This document shows positions 28,266-38,529 of a stretch of 64,000 nt of DNA, one piece after another. Under the pieces are notes generated by a model. The model saw only the letters and a list, made by a program, of their open reading frames with translations. It searched no databases and was not told where the DNA came from. Source of the DNA: Flavobacterium rivuli WB 3.3-2 = DSM 21788 (GTDB lineage: Bacteria > Bacteroidota > Bacteroidia > Flavobacteriales > Flavobacteriaceae); the NCBI RefSeq assembly GCF_000378485.1, contig NZ_KB899973.1, positions 124,001-188,000 of the forward strand, read 5' to 3'. Numbering within the stretch: the first letter of the stretch is position 1; the number at the start of each line of letters is the position of its first letter. The translations under genes and the position numbers were made by a program.

Positions 28266-28511
28266 ATGGCTTACAATATCTCAAAAAAACTCGAAGGCAA
28301 TGTCCGCGCCATCCGTGTGGCGATGGATTTCCAAAAAGGCCAACCGCTCTCATCGGAAGACCTTGCCACCCTTCAAGGTTACGCAGGTTTTGGCGGTATT
28401 AAAGCCATCCTGTACCCATATGGCTCCGAGGAAGGCTGGCAGGCAAACGGGGCTACGAATGACGACCTAAAATTGTATCCCGATATCATGGCGTTGCACG
28501 ACCTGTTGTAA
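28266..28511 (+). pseudogene. N-terminal fragment of the split methylase/helicase
   Basis: 81 codons (MAYNISKKLEGNVRAIRVAMDF, GYAGFGGIKAILYPYG, ending ALHDLL) and then TAA at 28509-28511. The same frame goes straight on as ENHTEQEYKAIVASL..., with the SAM-binding motif YEPSAGSG at 28653-28676. One base change (for example AAA to TAA) split a gene of about 1850 codons. The fragment alone has no catalytic motif. Confidence 0.78.
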
Positions 28512-28814
28512 GAGAACCATACGGAACAGGAATACAAAGCGATTGTAGCCTCCCTTAGAAATAGCGTACTAACCGCTTTCTATACCCCTGAAGTCATTCC
28601 CCGCACGATATACAATGTTTTAAAAGAAAGAGGGATAGCACCTAAAAGGCTTTATGAACCCTCGGCAGGTTCCGGTGTATTTATCAGCGAGGCAGTCCAG
28701 GCTTTCCCAAGCCTTGAACAGGTTGCGGCGGTTGAGAAGGACCGGCTCACCGGCCTGATACTTTCAGCACTTAACAGCACACTTCCGGTAAAAACAGCTA
28801 CCCATATTAGCGGG

Positions 28815-31800
28815 TTGGAACAGGCACCGATAACCGACAATGGCACCTACGACCTTGTGGTAAGCAATATCCCTTTTGGTAACTTCCCTGTATTTGATGC
28901 ATCGTTCCCCAGTAAAGACCTTTCAGGAAAAATCCACAATTATTTCTTCGCTAAGGGACTAGACAAACTGGCGGATGGCGGACTAATGGCCTATATTACA
29001 ACCGATGCCTTTTTAAACAGCCCTTCCAACCAAGGTGCAAGGGAGTACCTTTTTAAGCATGCGGACCTGATCAGTGTGGCAGTAATGCCGGACAACCTGA
29101 TGAAGGATACCGGAAATACAGAGGCGCCAAGCCATTTACTGATTGTCCAAAAGAATAACAGCAAGGAGAAATTAAGTTGGGAAGAAGATTTCCTAAATGA
29201 GGTCCGTGAAAAAGAAAATGAGTTTGGCAGGTACCCTTACAATTACTTACTGTCCATAAACGACCATGATGTGGTGATAGGAAACTCCCGCAAACCGGGA
29301 ACCAACCAGTACGGGAGGGCTACCGAAGTTATATGGCAGGACGGGGACATCAACCAGATCGGGGAAAGCCTGCACGCCAGCCTTGCCCACCAGTTCCAGA
29401 ACCGCTTTGATAGCGAGCTTTTCAAAAAAGCACAAGCCCAGGCTACAGCTGTTGGGCAACCGGCACCCTTACATCAAAAGCTGACTTACCTGCCCCTGCC
29501 GCAAAATAAGGCACAGGGTTCAGCGGTACAGCTCGGCTTGTTTGACCTGGCACCCGCAGAAAATAGTAACCGTGCTTCGGCCTACCTCAACAGTACTGAC
29601 GAGGGTATCATCCGCAAGGAATCAGCCAGGCTAATTGGTACAGTCCGCAATACGGAGAACCCCGGCCATGAGAACATTGTCCTGTTGACCGCCAAACAAC
29701 TTAAGGGAGAGCGGTACCTCTACAGGTTACATTCCAACCTTGGGGAAGTCAATAACCTATCGGTTAACTGGATGAACGCATCGCTGTTAGCGTATGAGAT
29801 TAATGCGATCAACACGATGCTGAATGGTTTCGGGCAGGCCTTCAGGTTTGAGGGCGACCAGACGCTGGAAAGCCTGTTCCGCTTCCACGAAAAGGAAATC
29901 GGGCCCGTTACGGAACTGCTGCCTTTTTACAGGCAGGGCACTTTGGTGGTACACATGGGACAGGCAGGTAAACTGGACAACCCGGATCCTGAATTTAAAC
30001 AGGCTGCGTTCCATCCCCTCGGCGGGAAGGGCGATATCAATTTTTATAGGAGTTATATCGCACTGCGTGACAACTACCTGCAATTGTCCGCCCACGAAAT
30101 TGAAGGCAATGCGATCAGCAGCGGCGAAAGGGAAGCCCTGAACGGGCAATACGACCGCTTCGTATCAAGCTACGGTATGCTGAATAGCCCTGCCAACCGC
30201 AGGCGCATTACGGAAGACAGTGCTTTTGGTGTATCCCTGTTGGCATCGCTGGAGCGCAAAGAAGGCGAACACTATGTGAAATCTGACATACTCACCCATT
30301 CGGTCCAAAAATCGAAAGAACGTTTTGTTACGGATGACCCCATAGAAGCGCTTGCCCATAGCTTAAATGATACCGGCAGTGTACACCTTGACTTTATAAA
30401 AGTGGCTCTGGGTATCGATGAAATCGAAGCCATAAAACGCCTTGGTGATACCATTTACCTCAATCCGGGATCGGACGAATGGGAAACTGCAGACCAGTAC
30501 CTCAGCGGAAACGTAGTGGAAAAACTCAATGTGGCAAGGGTACATCGTGAAAAAGCGCCCGGAAATTTACAATACGAGCGAAGCGTTACCGCATTGGAGC
30601 AAATACAGCCGGAACGCATCCCCTTTGAAATGCTGGACTTTAACCTCGGGGAGCGCTGGATACCCACCGATTATTACAGGCAGTATGCCACGGAACTTTT
30701 TGAAAAGGAAACGGATATCAGTTACTTTCCGTCACTGGACACCTTTAAGGTTGCAACGGCCCATAACATCAAAATCGACCGTGAATATGCGGTTACACCG
30801 CAAAATGGAAGGATCACCTACGGCTATACCATACTGGAACATGCCCTGGAAAATACGACCCCATTCTTTACCTATGAGGTATCGGTTGGAGGCGGTAAAA
30901 CTGTCCGTGTCCCGGATAACGATGCGATACAACTGGCGCACCAAAAGATAGAGCAGATCAGGAGTGGGTTTGTGGACTGGCTAAAGGAATTACCTGATAC
31001 AGACAAGAAATATATTGAGAACCTTTATAACGACACGTTCAACTGCTATGTGCTGCGCGAGTACGACGGCAGCCACCTGACCTTCCCAGGGCTGGATAAA
31101 AAAGCACTTGAGATCGATGACCTGTACAGTTCCCAGAAGAATGCGGCATGGCGCATTGTGCAGAACCGCGGTGCGCTGGTGGACCATGAGGTGGGGCTTG
31201 GAAAAACGCTTACCATGATCGTGGCAGCCCAGGAAATGAAACGGCTTAAGACCATCCATAAACCGATGATCATTGCCCTTAAAGCGAACGTGGACCAGAT
31301 TGCAGAGACCTACCGCAAGGCCTACCCTGCGGCAAAAATACTGGCACCCGGGCAAAATGATTTTACCCCGGCGCAGCGGACCAGGCTGCTACACGAGATT
31401 AAGAATAATAATTGGGACTGTATTATCCTGACACATGACCAGTTTGGAAAAATCCCGCAATCTCCTGAGATACAGAAGCAAATTTTCCAGGAGGAGCTGG
31501 ATAACATCGAGCGGGATCTGGATACCCTTCGGGAACTGGGTGGCGACATTTCCAAAAAGATGCTCAAGGGCCTTGAAATACGCAAGAATAACCTTGAGGG
31601 TAGCTTAAAGGGCATACTGCGCGATATTGAGGAAAAAAAAGACACAGGCATCAACTTTAAGGAAATGGGCATTGACCACCTGTTTGTGGACGAAAGCCAT
31701 AAATTCAAGAACCTGACCTTTACGACAAGGCACAACCGCGTAGCAGGGCTTGGTACTACCGAGGGCAGCCAGAAAGCGCTGAACATGCTGTTCGCGGTGC

Positions 31801-33821
31801 GGACACTACAGCAGCGCTTTGACTCGGACCTTTGCGTTACCTTCTTATCAGGTACACCGATTTCTAACAGCCTTACGGAAATGTACCTCTTGTTCAAATA
31901 CCTGCGCCCACGGGAAATGGAGCGCCAGCGCATTGAGAATTTTGACGGCTGGGCAGCAGTATTCGCCAAGAAAACTACTGACTTTGAATTTAGTGTTACC
32001 AATGAAATCGTTGCCAAGGAGCGCTTCAGGCATTTTATCAAAGTACCGGAGCTAGCAATGTTCTATAACGAGATCACGGATTATAAGACGGCGAAGCATA
32101 TTAACCTTGACAAGCCTGAATTACAGGAGACCCTTGTGAATATAGCCCCGAGCGACGAGCAGAGGGAATTCATAAAAAACCTGATGGCTTTTGCCAAAAC
32201 AGGGAATGCAGAATTAATAGGCCGCGCCAAGCTCACGCCAAAAGAAGACCTGGGACGTATGCTAATCGCCACCAATTATGCCAAGAAAATGGCAGCAGAC
32301 CTACGCCTTATAGATGAAGATAAATATAGCGACCACCCCCATAATAAAGTGAATACAGCGGCGCGGAATATCGCATCGATCTATGAAGCTAGCACCCCGC
32401 ATAAGGGCACGCAGATCGTTTTTTCAGATATCGGGACACCCAAGCCGGACAGCTTTAATATGTATGATGCGCTAAAGGATAAACTAGTCAGTGATTTTAA
32501 TATCCCACCCAGCCAGGTGACCTACATCCATGACTGGACGGATCGGCGAAAGCCGGAATTGTTCCGGAAAATGAACAAAGGGGAAATCCGTATACTGATC
32601 GGGAGTACTGAAAAAGCAGGGACCGGCCTGAATGTGCAGGAGCGCGTTGTGGCGATGCACCATTTGGATATACCATGGCGGCCATCTGACCTGGGACAGC
32701 GCAATGGACGTGGCGGCAGGCAGGGCAATAAACTGGCAAAGGAACATTACGACAACAAAGTCCAGAATTTTATTTATGCCACGGAGCAGTCACTGGACAA
32801 TTATAAGTTCAACCTGCTGAAAAACAAAGAAACGTTCATTGCACAGATGAAAAATTGCGAACTGAATGTACGCACCATTGATGAGGGGTCAATCGATGAA
32901 AAGAGCGGCATGAACTTCTCGGAATATATTGCCATCCTCTCGGGAGATACCTCGCTGCTGGAAAAAAGCAAATTGGAAAAGAAAGTAGCCGTAATGGAAA
33001 GCCTGAAGACCGTCCACTTCCGCGAAGCCAGCCGTACAAGGATCGGGTTGGAAAAAATGCAGAATAAAAGGTTCAGTACTGCAGCCACACTGGAAAAGCT
33101 GACCGATGATGCGGCCCACTATAAATCACTGCTGCAATACACACAGGACGGGGCTAAGGAAAACCCTGTAACCTTAAACGGTATTGCCACCTCCGATCCT
33201 GAAGCTATAGGAAGACATATTATCAGCCTGTATGAGGGATGGAAACCCCCGGAAGGACAAGCGGAGCAGAAGATCGGAAGCCTCTATGGGTTTGACCTTT
33301 TCATCCAGCGAAAATATGAAGCCTACGAAGAAAAAGGCAGCTATGAGTATCGGTATTCCAACAGCTTCTATGCGCAGCGGCAGGCAGACGGGATCAAGTA
33401 TACCTATAATGACGGGCTGCCCAATATTGATAACTCTAAACTGGCGGCACGCCACTTCCTCAACGCCATTGACCGGGTGGACAGCCTCAAGGAAAAGTAC
33501 GATTCAAAATTAAGAGAGCTGATAACCGAAATACCAAAACTGGAAAAGTTATTACAGAAATCTTTCGCGCAGGAAAATGAACTGCAGCAGATGAAAAATG
33601 AGCTTGCAGGCCTGGAACGGGAGATCACAATTAAAATCCAGGAAAGCCAACTCAAGCAACAGCAGGAACATCTCGGCAACGCTGGTGACGAGGGTACTGT
33701 TGAGATAAGCCATACGGTAGCAGCGGAACAAGAAGCAGCCGCACGCGGGCCCACGGTGCAGGAAGCAGTAAATGTAACCCAAACGGAACCGGAACGAATA
33801 CGCAGCAAGATGCGATTATAA
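28815..33821 (+). CDS. Giant N6-adenine methylase/SNF2 helicase, N-terminally truncated
   Basis: 1668 codons from the first ATG after the nonsense codon; the original gene began at 28266. The methylase part keeps motif IV (SNIPFGNF) but loses motif I (YEPSAGSG), which lies between the TAA and this ATG, so methylation is probably dead unless a start before 28653 is used. The C-terminal half is an SF2/SNF2 helicase: Walker A EVGLGKTLTM, Walker B variant VDESHKF, SGTPISN, and motif VI-like LGQRNGRGGRQGN. The tail is coiled coil. Such proteins are standard in Bacteroidota conjugative elements and may protect incoming DNA. The position between traE and traF is unusual. Confidence 0.8.
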   Translation: MEQAPITDNGTYDLVVSNIPFGNFPVFDASFPSKDLSGKIHNYFFAKGLDKLADGGLMAYITTDAFLNSPSNQGAREYLFKHADLISVAVMPDNLMKDTGNTEAPSHLLIVQKNNSKEKLSWEEDFLNEVREKENEFGRYPYNYLLSINDHDVVIGNSRKPGTNQYGRATEVIWQDGDINQIGESLHASLAHQFQNRFDSELFKKAQAQATAVGQPAPLHQKLTYLPLPQNKAQGSAVQLGLFDLAPAENSNRASAYLNSTDEGIIRKESARLIGTVRNTENPGHENIVLLTAKQLKGERYLYRLHSNLGEVNNLSVNWMNASLLAYEINAINTMLNGFGQAFRFEGDQTLESLFRFHEKEIGPVTELLPFYRQGTLVVHMGQAGKLDNPDPEFKQAAFHPLGGKGDINFYRSYIALRDNYLQLSAHEIEGNAISSGEREALNGQYDRFVSSYGMLNSPANRRRITEDSAFGVSLLASLERKEGEHYVKSDILTHSVQKSKERFVTDDPIEALAHSLNDTGSVHLDFIKVALGIDEIEAIKRLGDTIYLNPGSDEWETADQYLSGNVVEKLNVARVHREKAPGNLQYERSVTALEQIQPERIPFEMLDFNLGERWIPTDYYRQYATELFEKETDISYFPSLDTFKVATAHNIKIDREYAVTPQNGRITYGYTILEHALENTTPFFTYEVSVGGGKTVRVPDNDAIQLAHQKIEQIRSGFVDWLKELPDTDKKYIENLYNDTFNCYVLREYDGSHLTFPGLDKKALEIDDLYSSQKNAAWRIVQNRGALVDHEVGLGKTLTMIVAAQEMKRLKTIHKPMIIALKANVDQIAETYRKAYPAAKILAPGQNDFTPAQRTRLLHEIKNNNWDCIILTHDQFGKIPQSPEIQKQIFQEELDNIERDLDTLRELGGDISKKMLKGLEIRKNNLEGSLKGILRDIEEKKDTGINFKEMGIDHLFVDESHKFKNLTFTTRHNRVAGLGTTEGSQKALNMLFAVRTLQQRFDSDLCVTFLSGTPISNSLTEMYLLFKYLRPREMERQRIENFDGWAAVFAKKTTDFEFSVTNEIVAKERFRHFIKVPELAMFYNEITDYKTAKHINLDKPELQETLVNIAPSDEQREFIKNLMAFAKTGNAELIGRAKLTPKEDLGRMLIATNYAKKMAADLRLIDEDKYSDHPHNKVNTAARNIASIYEASTPHKGTQIVFSDIGTPKPDSFNMYDALKDKLVSDFNIPPSQVTYIHDWTDRRKPELFRKMNKGEIRILIGSTEKAGTGLNVQERVVAMHHLDIPWRPSDLGQRNGRGGRQGNKLAKEHYDNKVQNFIYATEQSLDNYKFNLLKNKETFIAQMKNCELNVRTIDEGSIDEKSGMNFSEYIAILSGDTSLLEKSKLEKKVAVMESLKTVHFREASRTRIGLEKMQNKRFSTAATLEKLTDDAAHYKSLLQYTQDGAKENPVTLNGIATSDPEAIGRHIISLYEGWKPPEGQAEQKIGSLYGFDLFIQRKYEAYEEKGSYEYRYSNSFYAQRQADGIKYTYNDGLPNIDNSKLAARHFLNAIDRVDSLKEKYDSKLRELITEIPKLEKLLQKSFAQENELQQMKNELAGLEREITIKIQESQLKQQQEHLGNAGDEGTVEISHTVAAEQEAAARGPTVQEAVNVTQTEPERIRSKMRL

Positions 33822-33838
33822 CTTTAAAGTAAGCTACT

Positions 33839-34153
33839 ATGTCAAACAGCGTTTACCAAGTCAATAAAGGGATCAATAAATCTATAGAATTCAAGGGGCT
33901 GAAAGCACAATATATATGGTATCTCGGTGGTGGCATCGCCGGATTGTTGGTAGGGTTTTCCGCAATGTACCTCATAGGCCTACCCTCCTTACTTTGCGTG
34001 GGAGTAATTCTCATAGCAGGCGCACTACTGGTAATGAAAGTGTATGGGATGAGCAATAAATATGGTGAGCATGGCCTGATGAAAGCCATGGCGCGAAAGC
34101 AGGTACCTAAAATTATCAAAATACGGGGCAGGCAGCTATTCCTTAAAAAATAA
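33839..34153 (+). CDS. traF: Conjugal transfer protein TraF (DUF4133)
   Basis: A 104-residue protein with an N-terminal cytoplasmic segment (VNKGINKSIEFKGLKAQYIW) and two TM helices (LGGGIAGLLVGFSAMYLIG and LLCVGVILIAGALLVMKVYG). The DUF4133/TraF pattern is clear; it is VirB3-like, at the inner membrane. It lies 17 bp after the methylase/helicase and 27 bp before traG. Confidence 0.85.
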   Translation: MSNSVYQVNKGINKSIEFKGLKAQYIWYLGGGIAGLLVGFSAMYLIGLPSLLCVGVILIAGALLVMKVYGMSNKYGEHGLMKAMARKQVPKIIKIRGRQLFLKK

Positions 34154-34180
34154 GCCATCAAACTATGTAACGACAATACT

Positions 34181-36649
34181 ATGGAAAAGACAATTGAAAA
34201 TATGTTTCCTATAATGGATGTGGAACATGACTGTATCATAAGCAAACAGGGAGATGTGACTATTGTATTTCGGGCCGACCTGCCTGAGATCTTTACGCTT
34301 TCCGACCAGGAATATGAAACCTTTCACCAGACGTGGGTAAAGGCCATTAAGATACTTCCAAAATTCAGCATATTCCATAAACAGGACTGGTTCCTGGACA
34401 GCAGCTACACGGCTGATTTTACTAAGGAAGATACAAGTTTCCTTAGCCGCAGCAGCGAGCGTTTTTTTAACGAACGTCCTTTTTTAGAGCACAGTTGCTA
34501 CATTATGCTGACTAAAAAGCCGGCAGGCCGAAAGACGTCAACATCGCTTTTCTCCAGCCTGCTGCGTACTACCGTAGTACCGGAAGAAACGCTCAAGCCA
34601 CAGCTACTACAGGAATTTCTGGACAGTGCAGGCCAGTTCCAGAGAATACTGGAAGACAGTGGTTTTGTAAAACTTACGCGGTTAAAAGAAGAAGAACTGA
34701 AAAGCCAGAGCCACAAGCTTGGTCTTATTGAGCGCTACTGCTACTTGGCAGAGAAGGATGATAACCTTATTATTAACGACCTCAAATTCGATGAGGGCTT
34801 GCGGGTCGGTGACAAATATTGCCAACTGTATACCCTTGCAGATGCTGAAGACCTGCCGGCGCTATGCGGCAGCCGTATCAACTACGATAAATATTCTACG
34901 GACAAAACTAAATTCAGCGTGGGATTTGCATCTACACTGGGCCAGTTGCTTTCGTGCAACCATATTTATAACCAGTATGTATTTATTGAAGATGCCCAAA
35001 AGACACTCCAAAAACTGGAAAGTAAAAGGCTGCGCCTGCAATCGCTATCGGCCTACAGCCGTGAGAATACGATTTCCAGGGATGCCACCAACGATTTTCT
35101 CAATGAGGCGATTGGGCAACAACGTTTACCGGTTAAGGCACATTTCAATGTACTGGCATGGACGGATACTAAAGAGGAACTTAAAGATTTGAAGAACATG
35201 ATCTCCTCGGCTATTGCACAAATGGATGCCGTAGCCAAGCAGGAAACCGTAGGCGCCCCGCAGATCTATTGGGCAGGCATACCCGGTAATGCAGCTGATT
35301 TTCCAATGAACGACACCTTTGATACGTTTGCACAGCAGGCTACCTGTTTCTTCAATTTAGAGACCGGCTACCGTTCTTCTATAAGCCCATTCGGCATCCG
35401 TTTGGGGGACCGCCTGACCGGAAAGCCGGTACACGTCGATATTAGTGATGAACCCATGGCAACGGGAATTATTACCAACCGGAATAAATTCATTTTGGGG
35501 CCGTCAGGCAGTGGGAAGTCTTTTTTCACGAATCATATGGAACGGAGCTATTATGAGCAAAACGCGCACATCGTACTTGTGGATGTAGGCCATAGCTATA
35601 AAGGGTTATGCGATATGGTAAATGGCTATTACTTCACGTACACCACCGAAAATCCTATCCGTTTCAACCCTTTTTTTATCGGGGAGGGCGACGCATTGGA
35701 TACCGAAAAAAAAGAAAGTATTAAAACATTACTGCTGGCCCTGTGGAAGAAGGATGATGAGTCGTTCCGTCGAAGTGAGTATGTAGCCTTATCTAATGTC
35801 ATCGCGGGCTACTACAGCAACCTTGAGGCTAAAGATGACGTATTCCCGGGCTTCAATAGTTTTTATGAATTCCTGCGCGATGAATATATTCAGGTACTTA
35901 AGGATGACCATGTAAAGGAACGGGACTTTGATATTGACAATTTCCTGTATGTGCTGCGCCCCTATTATGAAGGAGGTGAATTTGACTACCTGCTGAACGC
36001 GACGGAAAACCTTGACCTGCTGCAGGAGCGCTTTATCGTCTTTGAACTGGATAATATTAAGGACCACCCCATACTGTTTCCGGTGGTTACGATCATAATT
36101 ATGGAAGTCTTCATCAACAAGATGCGCAAGATGAAAGGCATCCGAAAAACGATACTGATCGAGGAGGCCTGGAAAGCCTTAATGAAGGAAGGTTTCGCAG
36201 AATATATAAAATATTTATTTAAAACGGTCAGGAAATTCTTTGGCGAGGCTATAGTGGTTACCCAGGATATTGAAGATATTATATCCTCCCCTGTGGTAAA
36301 ACAGGCCATTGTGAATAACAGTGACTGTAAAATACTCTTAGACCAGTCAAAGTACCAAAACAAATTCGACCAGATTCAGGAACTGCTTGGCCTTACCGAT
36401 AAGGAAAAAGCCCTTGTGCTGTCGATGAATAAGGCTAATGACCCTTCCAGGAAATACAAAGAAGTTTTCATATCCCTCGGCGGCACACAGTCAAAGGTCT
36501 ACCGTACCGAAGTATCGTTGGAAGAATATCTGGTCTACACAACGGAAGAAACGGAAAAAGTCAAGGTGCAGGCCTATGCCAAAAAATTTGATGGCGACAT
36601 TAAAAAGGGCATTGCGGCACTGGCTAATGATATACGTAACGGAATCTAA
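34181..36649 (+). CDS. traG: Conjugation ATPase TraG (VirB4-like)
   Basis: An 822-residue ATPase of the VirB4/TraG-Bacteroidetes family. The Walker A motif is GPSGSGKS at residues 440-447 (Lys446). A Walker B-type strand lies in ILIEEAWKAL, with a following VVTQDIEDI region. The N-terminal 400 residues carry the family's mixed region (LDSAGQFQRILEDSG, LGQLLSCNHIYNQYVFI). It powers assembly of the mating channel at the inner membrane. Full length, with no frameshift. Confidence 0.92.
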   Translation: MEKTIENMFPIMDVEHDCIISKQGDVTIVFRADLPEIFTLSDQEYETFHQTWVKAIKILPKFSIFHKQDWFLDSSYTADFTKEDTSFLSRSSERFFNERPFLEHSCYIMLTKKPAGRKTSTSLFSSLLRTTVVPEETLKPQLLQEFLDSAGQFQRILEDSGFVKLTRLKEEELKSQSHKLGLIERYCYLAEKDDNLIINDLKFDEGLRVGDKYCQLYTLADAEDLPALCGSRINYDKYSTDKTKFSVGFASTLGQLLSCNHIYNQYVFIEDAQKTLQKLESKRLRLQSLSAYSRENTISRDATNDFLNEAIGQQRLPVKAHFNVLAWTDTKEELKDLKNMISSAIAQMDAVAKQETVGAPQIYWAGIPGNAADFPMNDTFDTFAQQATCFFNLETGYRSSISPFGIRLGDRLTGKPVHVDISDEPMATGIITNRNKFILGPSGSGKSFFTNHMERSYYEQNAHIVLVDVGHSYKGLCDMVNGYYFTYTTENPIRFNPFFIGEGDALDTEKKESIKTLLLALWKKDDESFRRSEYVALSNVIAGYYSNLEAKDDVFPGFNSFYEFLRDEYIQVLKDDHVKERDFDIDNFLYVLRPYYEGGEFDYLLNATENLDLLQERFIVFELDNIKDHPILFPVVTIIIMEVFINKMRKMKGIRKTILIEEAWKALMKEGFAEYIKYLFKTVRKFFGEAIVVTQDIEDIISSPVVKQAIVNNSDCKILLDQSKYQNKFDQIQELLGLTDKEKALVLSMNKANDPSRKYKEVFISLGGTQSKVYRTEVSLEEYLVYTTEETEKVKVQAYAKKFDGDIKKGIAALANDIRNGI

Positions 36650-36660
36650 AACATACTACC

Positions 36661-37365
36661 ATGAAACTGAAAACTAAAATCACGCTTTTGCTTCTTTGCT
36701 TTTTACTGGCTACGCCGCCGGTACTGCCTGCCATACCTGCAAGCTCAACTACGACGGCTGCTATACCGCTGGTCAATATCATTAAGGAAGCCATTAAAAA
36801 AGTCATCAAAGCCATCGACCTTCGAATCCAGCGCTTGCAGAACAAGACGATCTGGCTGCAGAATGCCCAGAAGAAACTCGAAAATACGTTGTCAAAGCTA
36901 AAGCTGGATGAAATATCGGAATGGACTGAAAAACAGAAGGAACTCTATAAAGAGTATTATGATGAATTGATGAAGGTGAAAACAGTCATCACGTACTATA
37001 AACGCATCAGGGACATTACCGATAAGCAGGTGCGTCTGGTGGATGAGTATCAGAGGGCCTGGGAACTTTTGAGGCAGGATGATCATTTCAATGAAGGCGA
37101 GTTGCAGTATATGGATAAAGTCTATTCAGGGATACTGGACGAGAGCATCAAAAATATTGACCTGATTTTTATGATTCTGGATTCCTTTACAACACAGATG
37201 AGCGATGCAAAAAGGCTGGAACTCATTAATGCAGCGGCGGATCAGATCGATGGCAACTACGACGACCTGAAACTCTTTAACAAGCAAAATATGTTATTGA
37301 GCCTCCAGAGGGCTAAAGATATTAATGATGCCAATGCAGTGAAAAAGATATATGGTTTACCCTAA
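36661..37365 (+). CDS. TraI-like conjugal transfer protein (paralogue 1)
   Basis: A 234-residue exported protein: a signal peptide (LLLLCFLLATPPVLPAIPA), then a helical body with a long coiled coil (KVIKAIDLRIQRLQNKTIWL). It ends RAKDINDANAVKKIYGLP. The body pattern (ITYYKRIRDITDKQVRLVDEYQRA, DHFNEGELQYMDKVYSGIL, SDAKRLELI) recurs in the two genes at 37902 and 38530, so the three are tandem paralogues. TraI-type proteins are periplasmic parts of the transfer channel, perhaps VirB5-like. Confidence 0.72.
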   Translation: MKLKTKITLLLLCFLLATPPVLPAIPASSTTTAAIPLVNIIKEAIKKVIKAIDLRIQRLQNKTIWLQNAQKKLENTLSKLKLDEISEWTEKQKELYKEYYDELMKVKTVITYYKRIRDITDKQVRLVDEYQRAWELLRQDDHFNEGELQYMDKVYSGILDESIKNIDLIFMILDSFTTQMSDAKRLELINAAADQIDGNYDDLKLFNKQNMLLSLQRAKDINDANAVKKIYGLP

Positions 37366-37375
37366 AGCGAATAGT

Positions 37376-37813
37376 ATGTCAGAATTAACAGCTAATAATC
37401 TTTTTGAATTATTCGATGCCAAAGGATATACGGGCCTTACACGGTTCTATTCCCCATCATTTGAGTTCACAGATACCATTAAGGCTGGTTTGCAGCGGGT
37501 ACAGCAGGAATTTGCCGGTCAGATTGGCATAAGCACTTTCAGTTTGTCTTCCTACCCAGTTTGGGAGCGGCAGGGCGCTCCCTATGTATCCAGTTATGTT
37601 TTGTGCAGCTATAAAGATGAAAAAATTAGCGTCAGGCTTTTAGACCTGAGCTATAACAGGGGTACGCATAATGGTGAAATATCCAGGCAACTTCTAAATG
37701 AACCGGAACCTGGCGATATTCCTGACAAACAGCATTTGAGCGATACACTCAGGAATTTATCTACACAAAATAGCGAAACAAGAAAAAGAAATATTAAAAG
37801 ATATAAGTTATGA
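37376..37813 (+). CDS. Hypothetical protein in the tra operon
   Basis: A 145-residue soluble protein from ATG 37376; an in-frame ATG eight codons earlier (37352) lies inside the previous gene. Sequence such as YTGLTRFYSPSFEFTDTIKAGLQ and SVRLLDLSYNRGTHNGEIS shows no family that I recognise. Its TGA overlaps the next small ORF (ATGA), so it is translationally coupled. Confidence 0.55.
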   Translation: MSELTANNLFELFDAKGYTGLTRFYSPSFEFTDTIKAGLQRVQQEFAGQIGISTFSLSSYPVWERQGAPYVSSYVLCSYKDEKISVRLLDLSYNRGTHNGEISRQLLNEPEPGDIPDKQHLSDTLRNLSTQNSETRKRNIKRYKL

Positions 37814-37905
37814 AAGCATTTTTCTATAAATGTATTGCCATGATGGCCTTTAGCGTTGCCCATGACTGTACAATATTACGGACTACTTTAAACAAAGAAA
37901 GATGA
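37810..37905 (+). CDS. 31-residue small ORF coupled on both sides
   Basis: The ATG at 37810 overlaps the upstream stop as ATGA, and the TGA at 37903-37905 overlaps the start of the next gene as ATGA. The peptide starts MKAFFYKCIAMMAFSVAHDC, a hydrophobic, lipoprotein- or signal-like stretch, and ends TLNKER. It is too short for usual gene callers. The double coupling argues that it is translated, or at least keeps ribosomes moving between genes. Confidence 0.5.
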   Translation: MKAFFYKCIAMMAFSVAHDCTILRTTLNKER

Positions 37906-38525
37906 AAAAACTATTAATATACTGCCTGCTGACCGGTCTATTATCAGGTAGCCTGCAGGCACAGAACAAGCAGGCTAAAGTACTGCTGGAACAAATTGCC
38001 GCCCTACACATTTATATAGGCTATGTACAGGATGGCTATAGTACAGTTAAAAATGGGCTGGACGTTATCGGGGATTTTAAACGCGGTGAACTCAACCTGC
38101 ATGCCGGTTATTTCAGCTCCCTGAGGATGGTTAACCCAGCGGTTAAAGAGTACATAAAGGTTGCTGAAATCATTGCCCTACAGGCTAAAATACTGCAGAG
38201 CTCTAACAATACCCGGAATTTATTACAACAGGATGCTGACCTTTTTAATGGCAATGAGCTGGCATACGTGGGGAAGGTCTACGACAAGCTGCTGGAAGAC
38301 TGCGAACGTATTCTCAATGATCTGGAACCAGTGGTTACCGACGGCCAATTGGAGATGAAAGACGACGAGCGCATGGAACGCATTGATATGCTCCATGCGA
38401 ATATGACGGACAACTATATTTTTTGTAAGCGTTTCGGCAATAGCACCAAAGTACTCGCCGTATCAAGGATTAAAGAAGAGATGGATATACAAAACGCCCG
38501 TGCATTGCGCGGCATAAACGACTGA
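37902..38525 (+). CDS. TraI-like conjugal transfer protein (paralogue 2)
   Basis: A 207-residue exported protein with a signal peptide (LIYCLLTGLLSGSLQAQ) and a helical body: YVQDGYSTVKNGLDVIGDFK, AVKEYIKVAEIIALQAKIL, then NELAYVGKVYDKLLEDCERILNDL and a DDERMERIDMLHANM segment. It is closely related to the next gene and more distantly to the one at 36661. Probably a periplasmic element of the transfer channel. Confidence 0.7.
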   Translation: MKKLLIYCLLTGLLSGSLQAQNKQAKVLLEQIAALHIYIGYVQDGYSTVKNGLDVIGDFKRGELNLHAGYFSSLRMVNPAVKEYIKVAEIIALQAKILQSSNNTRNLLQQDADLFNGNELAYVGKVYDKLLEDCERILNDLEPVVTDGQLEMKDDERMERIDMLHANMTDNYIFCKRFGNSTKVLAVSRIKEEMDIQNARALRGIND

Positions 38526-38529
38526 AATT

